Part shown: one piece after another, positions 45,727 to 54,744 of the stretch | Layout of the letters: every line of letters begins with the position of its first letter | Numbering within the stretch: position 1 is the first letter of the stretch | DNA from: Streptomyces sp. WM6386 | GTDB taxonomy: Bacteria; Actinomycetota; Actinomycetes; Streptomycetales; Streptomycetaceae | Length of the DNA stretch: 64,000 nucleotides | Direction: 5' to 3' | Assembly: GCF_000972385.1 (NCBI RefSeq) | Contig: NZ_JXTE01000016.1 | Span: 1-64,000, forward strand | Program-made: the position numbers and the translations under genes | Notes under the pieces: model-generated | Databases searched by the model: none | What the model was told of the DNA's origin: nothing | What the model saw: only the letters and a program-made list of their open reading frames with translations

Positions 45727-47994
45727 ATGCAACTCGCCGCGATCATCGTGTCGCTGGTCCTGACCGTGGTCGGCGCGGCATTGTTCGCACGCGTCATCGC
45801 GCAGTTCGTCCGGTTTTTCATGCTCGGCCAGCCTCTGCCCGCCGGCACCCGGATCGACAACCCCTACCAGCGCAGTGTGACGTTGGTGAAGGAGTTCCTC
45901 GGCCACACGCGGATGAACCGCTGGGGGATCGTGGGCTTCGCCCACTGGTTCGTGGCGATGGGCTTCCTGACGCTGATCCCGATCCTGGGCCAGGCCCTGG
46001 GCCAGCTCTTCCAGGCCGACTTCGTCCTCCCTGTCATCGGCGGCTGGCTGCCCTGGGAGATGTACGTCGAGTTCATCACCGTGATGACCGGCCTCGGCAT
46101 CGCCGTGCTCATCGCGATCCGCCTGCTGAACCTGCCCTCGCGCCCCGGCCGCAAGTCCCGCTTCACGGGCTCCAAGGCCTGGCAGGCGTACTTCGTCGAG
46201 TACGTCATCCTCACCATCGGCATCGTGATCTACGTGCTGCGCGGCCTCGAGGGCGCGATGCACCACGTGGACCACTACGAGGCCGCGTTCTTCGCCTCGT
46301 ACCCGCTGGTCGCCGCCTTCCGCACGCTCGACGTCGCCACGCTGCAGACGCTGGTCTACCTCTTCGCCGGCATCAAGGTCAGCGTCTCGTTCATCTGGAT
46401 GATCGTCGTCTCGCTGAACGCCAACATGAGCGTCGCCTGGCACCGTTTCCTCGCGTTCCCGAACATCTGGTTCAAGCGCAACGCGGACGGCTCCACCGCG
46501 CTCGGCGGCCTCCAGCCCATGACGTCCGGCGGCAAGCCGATCGACTTCACCGACCCGGGCGAGGACGACGTCTTCGGCGTCTCCCAGGTCGAGCAGTTCT
46601 CCTGGAAGGGCCTCCTCGACTTCTCGACCTGCACCGAGTGCGGTCGCTGCCAGTCGCAGTGCCCGGCCTGGAACACCGGCAAGCCGCTCTCCCCGAAGCT
46701 GCTGATCATGTCGCTGCGGGACCACTCGCACGCCAAGGCGCCCTACCTGCTGGCGGGCGGCGGCAAGACGATGGAGGGCGAGGAGAAGGCGTCCGAGGAG
46801 CAGCTGGCCGGCGTGCCCGCCGCGGCTCTGGCGGAGGCCGAGCGCCCGCTGATCGGCACCGCCGAGGAAAACGGCGTCATCGACCCGGACGTCCTGTGGT
46901 CCTGCACCACCTGCGGCGCCTGTGTCGAGCAGTGCCCCGTCGACATCGAGCACGTCGACCACATCGTCGACATGCGCCGCTACCAGGTGATGATCGAGTC
47001 CGCGTTCCCGTCCGAGGCGGGCACGATGCTCAAGAACCTGGAGAAGAAGGGCAACCCCTGGGGCCTGGCGAAGAAGCAGCGCCTGGAGTGGCTCAAGGAG
47101 CTCGACTTCGAGGTGCCGGTCGTCGGCAAGGACATCGAGGACCTCACCGAGGTCGAGTACCTGTACTGGGTCGGCTGCGCGGGCTCCCTGGAGGACCGCG
47201 CCAAGAAGACCACGAAGGCCTTCGCGGAACTCCTCCACATCGCGGGCGTCAAGTTCGCGATCATGGGCGGCGACGAGAAGTGCACGGGTGACTCGGCGCG
47301 CCGGCTGGGCAACGAGCCGTTGTTCCAGGAGCTCGGCATGGAGAACGTCGCCGCGCTGAACATGGCATTCGGCGAGGACGACGACGACGAGTCGACGAAG
47401 AAGCCGCGGTCGGCGAAGAAGATCGTCGCCACCTGCCCGCACTGCCTGAACACGATCGGCAACGAGTACCCGCAGCTCGGCGGCGACTACGAGACCATCC
47501 ACCACACCCAGCTGCTCCAGCACCTCATCGACGAGGGCAAGCTGCTCCCGGTGACCCCGGTCGACGGTCTCATCACCTACCACGACCCCTGCTACCTGGG
47601 CCGTCACAACAAGATCTACACGCCTCCGCGCGAGATCATGTCGGCCGTCCCGGGCCTGCGTCAGCAGGAGATGCACCGCCACAAGGAGCGCGGCTTCTGC
47701 TGTGGCGCCGGTGGTGCGCGGATGTGGATGGAGGAGCGGATCGGCAAGCGCATCAACAACGAGCGCGTCGACGAAGCTCTCTCCCTGAACCCCGACATCG
47801 TCTCCACGGCCTGCCCGTTCTGCCTCGTCATGCTGACCGACTCGGTCAACGGCAAGAAGAACGAGGGCAAGGCCAAGGAGTCCATCACGGTCGTCGACGT
47901 GGCCCAGCTCCTGCTGGAGTCCGTGAAGACCCCGGTGGACCCGCAGGACGCGACGGAGACGGAGCCCGCCCCGGAACCGGAGCCGGTGAAGTAG
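45727..47994 (+). CDS. Membrane iron-sulfur oxidoreductase, EtfD/heterodisulfide-reductase-like
   Basis: 755 aa. N-terminal membrane domain of about five helices (nitrate-reductase gamma-like), then two 4Fe-4S motifs (CTECGRCQSQCPAW and CTTCGACVEQCPVDIEHVDH) and two CCG domains (CAGSLEDRAKK with TCPHCLNT, and DPCYLGRHNK with FCCGAGGARMWMEE). Mycobacterial homologues (EtfD) take electrons from electron-transferring flavoprotein in fatty acid oxidation and pass them to menaquinone; the same role is likely here. No etf genes lie beside it. Confidence 0.9.
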   Translation: MQLAAIIVSLVLTVVGAALFARVIAQFVRFFMLGQPLPAGTRIDNPYQRSVTLVKEFLGHTRMNRWGIVGFAHWFVAMGFLTLIPILGQALGQLFQADFVLPVIGGWLPWEMYVEFITVMTGLGIAVLIAIRLLNLPSRPGRKSRFTGSKAWQAYFVEYVILTIGIVIYVLRGLEGAMHHVDHYEAAFFASYPLVAAFRTLDVATLQTLVYLFAGIKVSVSFIWMIVVSLNANMSVAWHRFLAFPNIWFKRNADGSTALGGLQPMTSGGKPIDFTDPGEDDVFGVSQVEQFSWKGLLDFSTCTECGRCQSQCPAWNTGKPLSPKLLIMSLRDHSHAKAPYLLAGGGKTMEGEEKASEEQLAGVPAAALAEAERPLIGTAEENGVIDPDVLWSCTTCGACVEQCPVDIEHVDHIVDMRRYQVMIESAFPSEAGTMLKNLEKKGNPWGLAKKQRLEWLKELDFEVPVVGKDIEDLTEVEYLYWVGCAGSLEDRAKKTTKAFAELLHIAGVKFAIMGGDEKCTGDSARRLGNEPLFQELGMENVAALNMAFGEDDDDESTKKPRSAKKIVATCPHCLNTIGNEYPQLGGDYETIHHTQLLQHLIDEGKLLPVTPVDGLITYHDPCYLGRHNKIYTPPREIMSAVPGLRQQEMHRHKERGFCCGAGGARMWMEERIGKRINNERVDEALSLNPDIVSTACPFCLVMLTDSVNGKKNEGKAKESITVVDVAQLLLESVKTPVDPQDATETEPAPEPEPVK

Positions 47995-48009
47995 CCCGTA
48001 CCGCACTCC

Positions 48010-48045
48010 GACGCCCCTCACACCCACCTGGGTGTGAGGGGCGTC
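48010..48045. terminator. Perfect 15-bp hairpin terminator
   Basis: GACGCCCCTCACACC (48010-48024) pairs with GGTGTGAGGGGCGTC (48031-48045) over a 6-nt loop, 16 bp past the EtfD-like stop. Confidence 0.92.
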
Positions 48046-48165
48046 GCGGTTCAACGGTCACAAGGCTCCGGATCCGGTCCAGGTGCTCGGCGATGTCACT
48101 GGCGAGGCCGCCGTCTTGTCGTAGGGGGCGACGACAACCTCGCTCAAGGACTCAAGGAGTGGACG

Positions 48166-48549
48166 ATGAACCTCGCCCTGTGGATCGGTGCCGCACTGCT
48201 CGCCGCGGTCGCCCTGGCCGGTGGCGTCACCAAGACCTTCGTGCCCCGGGAGAAGCTGGCCGCGGCCCCCGGCGGGGGCTGGACGGCACAGGTGAGCGTC
48301 GGTTTCCTGAAGAGTCTCGGCGTCCTCGAACTGCTGGCCGCCGTCGGCCTGATCCTGCCCGCCGTGGTCGACATCGCCCCGGCCCTGGTGCCGGTGACCG
48401 CCGTCTGCTGGATCCTGCTGATGGTCGGTGCGATGATCACCCACGGCCGGCTCGGCGAGGCGAGGTTCGTGGCGCTGAACTCGGTCTATCTCGTGCTCGC
48501 GGTGTTCATCGCCTGGGGCCGTTTCGGACCCGAGTCCTTCGCCGGCTGA
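48166..48549 (+). CDS. DoxX family membrane protein
   Basis: 127 aa, four transmembrane helices. DoxX pattern: LALWIGAALLAAVALAGGVTKTFVP, GFLKSLGVLELLAAVGLILP, AVCWILLMVGAMITHGRLGE, FIAWGRFGPESF. ATG 48166 with AAGGAG 8 nt upstream. DoxX proteins are linked to redox and thiol stress. It lies 43 bp before an ECF41-type sigma gene, suggesting they form a unit and that the sigma controls it; TGTCACT at 48094-48100 resembles the ECF41 -35 box, though the -10 spacing is poor. Confidence 0.82.
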   Translation: MNLALWIGAALLAAVALAGGVTKTFVPREKLAAAPGGGWTAQVSVGFLKSLGVLELLAAVGLILPAVVDIAPALVPVTAVCWILLMVGAMITHGRLGEARFVALNSVYLVLAVFIAWGRFGPESFAG

Positions 48550-48592
48550 CAGGGCGCGAGAATCGGGAACACCGTCGGCCAGGGGGAGCGGC

Positions 48593-49510
48593 ATGAGCCG
48601 GACCAGAACCGAGGAGTTCCAGGAACTGCGGCCGCTGCTCTTCTCGATCGCCTACCGGATCCTGGGCAGCGTCAGCGAGGCCGAGGACGCCGTCCAGGAG
48701 ACCTGGCTGCGCTACGAGGCCTCGCCGACCGAGCCCCGCTCGGTCAAGGCCTATCTCTCGGCCGCGGTGACCCGGGTCTCGATCAACGTGCTCCGTTCGG
48801 CCCGCGTCCGGCGCGAGGCCTACGTCGGTCCGTGGTTCCCCGAACCGCTGCTCGCCGACCCCTACCAGGACCCGGAGCGGTCTGCGGAGCTGGCGGACTC
48901 GGTGTCGATGGCGGCCCTGTTGCTGCTGGAGCGGCTCAGTCCGCTGGAGCGGGCGGTCTTCGTGCTGCGGGAGGTGTTCGACTTCGGCTTTCCCGAGGTC
49001 GCGTCGGCGGTGGGGCGCTCGGAGGCGGCGTGCCGCCAGCTGGTGGTGCGGGCGCGGCGCCACATGGCCGAGGGCCGGCCCCGGTTCGAGGCGAGCCGCA
49101 AGGAGCGGACGGAACTGGCGTCGCGGTTTTTCCAGGCGCTGCGCGAGGGCGATGTGGACAGCCTCCAGGAACTGCTCGCCGCCGAGGTGACGCTGGTCGG
49201 CGACGGCGGCGGCAAGGCCCCGCAGCTGGCCAGGGCCGTCGTCGGCGCGCAGCACGTGGCCCGGCTGCTGGCAAGCGTCTTCCCCCGGATGGCCCGGGCC
49301 GCGGTGACGTTCGAGCCGCACGAGGTCAACGGCGAGCCGGGGGCGGTCTTCCGGGACCGGGACGGCAAGGTGCTCCACACCATGGTCCTCGACGTCCACG
49401 ACGGGCGGATCCGGACGATCCGCAACGTCATCAACCCCGACAAACTCCAGCACCTGGGCCCGGTGGCGGACGCCTGGGCGGTCCACCGCGAGGTGCGGGA
49501 CACGCCGTGA
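48593..49510 (+). CDS. ECF41-type RNA polymerase sigma factor with SnoaL-like C-terminal domain
   Basis: 305 aa. Region 2 (LFSIAYRILGSVSEAEDAVQETWLR) and region 4 (LLLERLSPLERAVFVLREVFDF, EVASAVGRSEAACRQLVVRARRH) are followed by a C-terminal SnoaL-like extension (ELLAAEVTLVGDGGGKAP, FRDRDGKVLHTMVLD). The DGGGK motif is diagnostic of ECF41 factors, whose C-terminus, not an anti-sigma, controls activity. ECF41 genes are usually next to a COE-type enzyme or DoxX, as here. Confidence 0.88.
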   Translation: MSRTRTEEFQELRPLLFSIAYRILGSVSEAEDAVQETWLRYEASPTEPRSVKAYLSAAVTRVSINVLRSARVRREAYVGPWFPEPLLADPYQDPERSAELADSVSMAALLLLERLSPLERAVFVLREVFDFGFPEVASAVGRSEAACRQLVVRARRHMAEGRPRFEASRKERTELASRFFQALREGDVDSLQELLAAEVTLVGDGGGKAPQLARAVVGAQHVARLLASVFPRMARAAVTFEPHEVNGEPGAVFRDRDGKVLHTMVLDVHDGRIRTIRNVINPDKLQHLGPVADAWAVHREVRDTP

Positions 49511-49566
49511 CACGCACCCCTCGCCGGGTGGCCTGATCCGGCTGCCCCGTCCGGGTGGCCCGCGGC

Positions 49567-50021
49567 TCAACCGGCGCCCGGGGCGGCACCCCACCGCCGA
49601 CACCCAACGACGAGCCGCGCCAGGCCGTGTCCGCGCATGCCGGGTGCGACGACCACACCGCCGAGCCCCGCCACCCGCAGCCGCCGCTCCCCACCTCGAC
49701 GTCCGCCTCCACCAGCCCGGCGTGCGCGACCAGCCGGCCCTCGCTGCGGACCCCGAAGTGCACGTCCTTGTCCCGGGCCGTCACCCCGTACGCGGCGACC
49801 TCGAAGGGGTCCTCGACGGCGCCGGTGATCTCGTCGAGGTCGGCCTTGGTGTACCGCGCGAGCCGTACGACGGGGAGTTCCTGAGGGCCGTGAAGTGCCG
49901 GTCCGGCTCCGGTGGCGAGCGCCCAGTAGCGGTCGCCGTAGGACCAGTGCCACCACTCGGTGGGGTAGTTGACCAGGCCCGCCGCGATCCGGGGATCTGA
50001 CATCAGCACGATCTCGGTCAT
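49567..50021 (-). pseudogene. VanX-type D-Ala-D-Ala dipeptidase / GNAT chimaera, deleted and frameshifted
   Basis: It begins MTEIVLMSDPRIAA, the start of VanX-like dipeptidases, then jumps to GLVNYPTEWWHWSYGDRYWAL, their C-terminus with the zinc ligand EWWHW; roughly 150 residues of catalytic domain are missing in frame. The reading continues without a stop into a GNAT acetyltransferase (RLARYTKADLDEITGAVEDPF, HFGVRSEGRLVAHAGLVEAD). Near 49689-49692 a G run (CCCC on the plus strand) has apparently lost one base: the next frame then reads VAGLGGVVVAPGMRGHGLARLVV, the acetyl-CoA-binding loop, ending early at 49567. So two genes are fused, one gutted and one broken. Confidence 0.75.
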
Positions 50022-50164
50022 GCATCGATCATGTCTCGCGGCACGTACCCGGCCATCACCCGGGCCCTCGCCCGCAAACCCCGGCTGAACTCCCCCTTAA
50101 CCCCGGGCTCGAACGCGTGCATCATTGCCGGGGTTCGTTGTCGATGATGCTGACGAGGTGTGCG

Positions 50165-51460
50165 GTGCGCGTGCGAATGGCCGGGGCGAGTACGGCGGTG
50201 CTCTGCGGTGCCCTCCTGCTCGTCTCCTGCGGACCCACCCAGCGCACCGGGAGCGCCGACCACAGCACGCCGCCCGTGCGCGCCGTGAACGCTCCCGCGA
50301 AGCTGCCCGTCCCGCGCGGCAAGGGCAGTGCGACCGCCGACGACTTCAACGGCGACGGCCACCGGGACCTCGTACTCGACGACCTGGTCAAGGCGCAGGA
50401 GCACGCGGACGACGCGGGCATCGGGGTCGTGTACGGGAGCGCACGCGGGCTGACGCCGGGAGCGAGACAGTTGCTGAGTCCGGCGAAGCAGGCCGTCGCC
50501 ACCAAGGGGCAACTGCCCGCCGTGTTCGAGGCGGAGGCCACCTGTGACCTCGACGGGGACGGCTTCACGGACCTCGTCGTGTCGACCGATCCGCCCTACG
50601 ACGGCCAGGGACAGCCGCCGGTCCCCCTCCAGGTCCTCTTCGGCTCCCCGTCCGGCCTGACCGGCAAGGCGGTCAAGCTCGTCGTCCCGGCACGCGCCCG
50701 GGCCGGCAACGACTGGCCGGACCAGCCGGTGTGCGGCGACTTCGACGGGGACGACGCCCAGGACCTCGTCCTGCACGCCTCGGGCTCCCGACTCACCTAT
50801 CTGCGGGGCCCGTTCACCAAGAAGGGCGCCCCGAAGGCGGCCACCGCCCCCGTCCCCGCGCCCGGCGAGTTCCCCACGGGCCCGGCCGGCGACGTGAACC
50901 GCGACGGATACGACGACCTGGTCGTCCGTACGGGGGACGGCACCGCCACCTCCGCCCTCGTCCTCGGCGGCCCCACCGGGCCGACCCGCACCGGCACCCT
51001 CCTGCCGGCCGGCATCGACGTCGCCCTCGGCCGCTTCGGCAAGGGCAAGGCCCTGGACGCGGCGATCGGCGCGATGGGCGGCACCGCCCTGCGCTACGAC
51101 CTGCCCACCGCCGGCCGCGCCACCCTCTCCTCCCCCGGCTCCATGCTCGACGCGGCCGACTTCGACGGCGACGGGCTGAGCGAACTCGTCTCCAGCGGGT
51201 CGCGGATCAAGGTGTTCCGAGGCCGTACGGCCGGACTCTCGGCGTCCGGCATGGTCACCGTCGAACCGGGCGCCGTGGGCACCACCCGGGTCCTGGCCGT
51301 GGGTGACTTCGACGGGGACGGGCGGGCGGACCTCGCGGTGCGGACATACCGGGGCGAGACCAAGGACACCGTCGCGGTCTTCCCCGGGGCGAAGAAGGGG
51401 CTCGTGAGTGCCGAGCCGACGGTCACCTTCTCCACCTCGGAGTTCCTGGAAGCCGACTGA
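50165..51460 (+). CDS. FG-GAP repeat lipoprotein (first of six)
   Basis: 431 aa. GTG 50165 with GAGG 6 nt upstream is preferred over ATG 50144. Lipobox LLLVSCG, then a beta-propeller of FG-GAP units with calcium loops such as DDFNGDGHRDLV, DLDGDGFTDLV, DFDGDDAQDLV, DVNRDGYDDLV, DFDGDGLSELV, DFDGDGRADLA. FG-GAP propellers (integrin-alpha-like) bind partners at the cell surface. Unlike the five that follow, it is lipid-anchored, not free, and its propeller is somewhat different. Confidence 0.88.
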   Translation: MRVRMAGASTAVLCGALLLVSCGPTQRTGSADHSTPPVRAVNAPAKLPVPRGKGSATADDFNGDGHRDLVLDDLVKAQEHADDAGIGVVYGSARGLTPGARQLLSPAKQAVATKGQLPAVFEAEATCDLDGDGFTDLVVSTDPPYDGQGQPPVPLQVLFGSPSGLTGKAVKLVVPARARAGNDWPDQPVCGDFDGDDAQDLVLHASGSRLTYLRGPFTKKGAPKAATAPVPAPGEFPTGPAGDVNRDGYDDLVVRTGDGTATSALVLGGPTGPTRTGTLLPAGIDVALGRFGKGKALDAAIGAMGGTALRYDLPTAGRATLSSPGSMLDAADFDGDGLSELVSSGSRIKVFRGRTAGLSASGMVTVEPGAVGTTRVLAVGDFDGDGRADLAVRTYRGETKDTVAVFPGAKKGLVSAEPTVTFSTSEFLEAD

Positions 51461-51650
51461 GAAACCCCAGTGGTCACGGGGGGCACAAAAATTTACCGAA
51501 CACACGTACAACCCTTATGTGCCGACAGAGGTCTCCTGTGCGCCGACCGACCTGTGTGGCCGAGGAGTACTCCCGGCGAACACGGCCGGTCCGCCCCCAT
51601 CGACTGTGGACGCCCCGCCAGGCGTCCCCGCATGCCGCAGGAGAACCCGC

Positions 51651-53135
51651 ATGCACCAGCACCATCTGCGACTCGCCCTCGCGACGGCCACCGCGGCCGC
51701 GCTGACGGGCGGTCTGCTCACCTTCTCGGCCGCGACGGCGACGGCCGCGGACTCGACGGTCGTACCGAAGGCCGACTTCAACGGTGACGGCATCGGCGAC
51801 GTGGCCTTCTCGGCCGCCGGTGCGTACGTCAACGGCAAGCAGGGCGCCGGTCAGCTCGTCGTCCTGTACGGCACCGGCACCGGAGTGTCGTCCGCGAAGC
51901 GCTCCGTGATCAGCCAGAACACCACGGGCGTGCCCGGCACCGCCGAGACGACCGACTTCTTCGGCGCGGAGACCGCCTACGGCGACTTCAACAACGACGG
52001 CTACGACGACATCGCCGTCTCCGCCCCCTGGGAGGACGTCGGCAGCGACACCGACGGCGGCGGTCTCGCCGTGCTGTGGGGCTCCGTGAAGGGCATCACC
52101 GGCACCGGCGTGACCGTCGCCGACCCGGCCCCCTCCTCGCACGACACCTGGGGCAAGAACCTCGCCGCCGGCGACTACGACGGCGACGGCACGGACGACC
52201 TCGCGGTGGGCAACACCTCCAGCACGATCTACGTCTACAAGGGCGGCATCAGCGCCTCCGGCACCGCGGTCGGCGGCCGCTCCACCATCAAGCCCCCGAT
52301 CCAGTCCGGCGGCAACGCCCGCGGCCCGCTCAACCTCACCGCGGGCGACGTCAACGGCGACGGCCGCACCGACCTGGTGGTCGACGGCTTCGAGACCGAG
52401 ACGGACTACGGCTGGAACACCAACTACCTGGTTCCCGGCACCGCGAGCGGCCTGTCCGTCGCGTCCGCGCAGACCCTCAAGCCCGGTGCCATCACCGCGA
52501 TCGGCGACATCAACGCCGACGGCTTCGGCGACATCGTCTCCGGCATGTACTGGAACAAGACCACCGACGACGGCAGCGTCACCTACCCGGGCGGCGCCGA
52601 CGGCGGCAAGGTGTGGATCACCTACGGCTCCGCGAGCGGCGCCGGCTCGGTCACCGGCATCACCCAGAACACCGGAAACGTCCCCGGTACCTCCGAGAAG
52701 AACGACTGGTTCGGCTACGAGCTGGACCTCGGCGACATCAACGGCGACGGCTTCCAGGACCTCGTGGTCGGCGTCGCCGGCGAGAACATCGACGGCGTCA
52801 CGGACACCGGCATGGTCACCGTCCTGTACGGCTCGGCCTCCGGTCTGAACACCTCCTCCGGCGCCCAGTCCTTCGCCCAGTCCACCGCGGGCGTGCCCGG
52901 CGAGGACGAGAAGAACGACGCGCTCGGCGCCGACGTCAAGCTCGACGACGTCACCGGCGACGGCCGCGCCGACCTGATCGCGGGCTCCTACGAGAACGAC
53001 GGCAACGGCGCGGTCCTCTACCTGCCCTCCAACGGCACGAAGATCACCACGACCGGCTCCCGCACGGTCTCCCCGAGCACGTCGGGCGTCTCGACGACGG
53101 GCAGCCCGGCCTTCAGCGCCAACTTCGCCGACTGA
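51651..53135 (+). CDS. Secreted FG-GAP repeat protein (second of six)
   Basis: 494 aa, ATG 51651 after GCAGGAGAA. Sec signal (RLALATATAAALTGGLLTFSAA, cleavage near TATA-ADST). Propeller repeats with DFNGDGIGDVA, DFNNDGYDDIA, DYDGDGTDDLA, DVNGDGRTDLV, DINADGFGDIV, DINGDGFQDLV, DVTGDGRADLI. The recurring QNTTGVPGTAE phrase precedes each blade. No enzyme domain is seen. Confidence 0.9.
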   Translation: MHQHHLRLALATATAAALTGGLLTFSAATATAADSTVVPKADFNGDGIGDVAFSAAGAYVNGKQGAGQLVVLYGTGTGVSSAKRSVISQNTTGVPGTAETTDFFGAETAYGDFNNDGYDDIAVSAPWEDVGSDTDGGGLAVLWGSVKGITGTGVTVADPAPSSHDTWGKNLAAGDYDGDGTDDLAVGNTSSTIYVYKGGISASGTAVGGRSTIKPPIQSGGNARGPLNLTAGDVNGDGRTDLVVDGFETETDYGWNTNYLVPGTASGLSVASAQTLKPGAITAIGDINADGFGDIVSGMYWNKTTDDGSVTYPGGADGGKVWITYGSASGAGSVTGITQNTGNVPGTSEKNDWFGYELDLGDINGDGFQDLVVGVAGENIDGVTDTGMVTVLYGSASGLNTSSGAQSFAQSTAGVPGEDEKNDALGADVKLDDVTGDGRADLIAGSYENDGNGAVLYLPSNGTKITTTGSRTVSPSTSGVSTTGSPAFSANFAD

Positions 53136-53229
53136 GCGGCTGACTGGCCGAGCCACTCGCCCACTGAGCGGCTGAGCGGCTGAACCACTCGGTCACTGAG
53201 CGGCTGAGCGGCTGAACCACTCGGTCACT
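53131..53229 (+). repeat. 32-bp tandem repeats between FG-GAP genes
   Basis: Two exact 32-bp copies (starting 53162 and 53194) of a unit containing GAGCGGCTGAGCGGCTGAAC, plus an imperfect partial copy before them and the start of a fourth. The unit itself contains the repeated GAGCGGCT. It lies downstream of the second FG-GAP gene. Confidence 0.75.
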
Positions 53230-53305
53230 CTGCCACCGGGCCCGTCCGCGGCCCGGTGGCCCGGCGCCGTACGACCTCGACGTACCCCCGAAACGGAAGA
53301 ACCCC

Positions 53306-54727
53306 ATGCGACTTCTGCGCATCGCCACCGCGGTGGCGCTCACCGGCGGCCTGCTCACCCTCGCGGCCCCGGCCGTGACGGCGGCCACGACGAAGCAGTA
53401 CACCGCGGACTTCAACGGCGACGGCTACGGCGACGTCGCGTTCGCCGCGCCCTACGCGAAGGTCGGCGGCAAGGGCATGGCCGGCTACGTCGCCGTCCTG
53501 TACGGCACCAAGAACGGCCTCGACCCCGCCAAGCGCACCGTCCTCAGCCAGAACACCACCGGCGTACCCGGCACCGCCGAGGCCGAGGACACCTTCGGCG
53601 AGGCCCTCGCGATCGCCGACCTCAACAAGGACGGCTACACCGACCTCGCCGTCGGCGCCCCCGGCGAGGACGTCGGCACCGACGTCGACGGCGGCTCCGT
53701 CACCGTGCTGTGGGGCTCCGCGAGCGGCGTCAAGGGCGGCACCACGGTCAAGGACCCGGCGGTCTCCTCCCACGACAACTGGGGCCGGCTCCTGACCGCC
53801 GGCGACTTCAACGGCGACGCCAAGAGCGACCTCGCCGTCGGCACGGGCGGCACCAAGTCGTATGTGATCCGCGGCGGCTTCACCAAGTCCGGCACCACGG
53901 GCACGGTGAAGAAGATCGGTCTCGCGGAGACGGCGTACTCCGTCGACGCCATGAAGGCCGGTGACACCAACGGCGACAAGAAGTCCGACCTGGTCCTCAC
54001 CTACCGCACCCACAACACCTCGCACGCCTCGGGCAGTTGGTCCAGGGGCGTCGCCTACCTCGGCTCCGCCTCCGGCCCGGACACCACCTCGCCGCGCCCC
54101 CTGAACGGCGGTACGTCGATCGCGCTCGGCGACATCGACGGCGACGGATACGACGAGATCGCCCTCGGCAACGTCTTCACCGAGGAGGACGACCAGTCCG
54201 GCAGCCGCGGCGGCAAGGTCGTCGTCATCCGAGGCTCGGCGGGCGGGCCCGTCAACGGAGACGCCCCGATGGCCCAACTCACCCAGGACAGCGAGGGAGT
54301 TCCGGGCACGGAGAAGGCAGGCGATGGCTTCGGCGCCGCGGTCTCCATCGGCGACCACAACAACGACGGCTACGACGACCTCGCGATCGGCATCCCCTTC
54401 AAGGACACCACCCAGTCCGAGGACTCCGGCTCCTCCGTGGTCCTGACCGGCCCGCGCCTCTCCGGCGGCCGCGAGCTGTCCCAGAGCACCTACGACGTTC
54501 CCGGTGTCCCGGAGAACACCGACTACTTCGGCTCGGACGTCCTGCTCTCCGACGTCAACGGCGACGGCGACGCCGACTACACGGCGGCCGCCGGCTTCGA
54601 GAACGAGGGCACCGGCGCCATCTGGTCGTTCCGCGGCACCACCACCGCCGACGTCCGTTCCTTCGGCCCCGGTTCCCTCGGCATGTCCAGCGGCTACGGC
54701 GCGTTCGGCGCCGGCCTCATCGGCTGA
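53306..54727 (+). CDS. Secreted FG-GAP repeat protein (third of six)
   Basis: 473 aa, ATG 53306. Signal peptide (RLLRIATAVALTGGLLTLAAP, cleavage near TAA-TTKQ). Calcium-loop repeats: DFNGDGYGDVA, DLNKDGYTDLA, DFNGDAKSDLA, DTNGDKKSDLV, DIDGDGYDEIA, DHNNDGYDDLA, DVNGDGDADYT. Same propeller class as its neighbours, so a tandem duplicate. Adjacent genes are spaced 18-170 bp. Confidence 0.9.
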   Translation: MRLLRIATAVALTGGLLTLAAPAVTAATTKQYTADFNGDGYGDVAFAAPYAKVGGKGMAGYVAVLYGTKNGLDPAKRTVLSQNTTGVPGTAEAEDTFGEALAIADLNKDGYTDLAVGAPGEDVGTDVDGGSVTVLWGSASGVKGGTTVKDPAVSSHDNWGRLLTAGDFNGDAKSDLAVGTGGTKSYVIRGGFTKSGTTGTVKKIGLAETAYSVDAMKAGDTNGDKKSDLVLTYRTHNTSHASGSWSRGVAYLGSASGPDTTSPRPLNGGTSIALGDIDGDGYDEIALGNVFTEEDDQSGSRGGKVVVIRGSAGGPVNGDAPMAQLTQDSEGVPGTEKAGDGFGAAVSIGDHNNDGYDDLAIGIPFKDTTQSEDSGSSVVLTGPRLSGGRELSQSTYDVPGVPENTDYFGSDVLLSDVNGDGDADYTAAAGFENEGTGAIWSFRGTTTADVRSFGPGSLGMSSGYGAFGAGLIG

Positions 54728-54744
54728 CCCACAGGAGCGACACC

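Noticed and set aside
53131..53229. CRISPR array
   Set aside because: Copies are directly adjacent without unique spacers and no cas genes are present.
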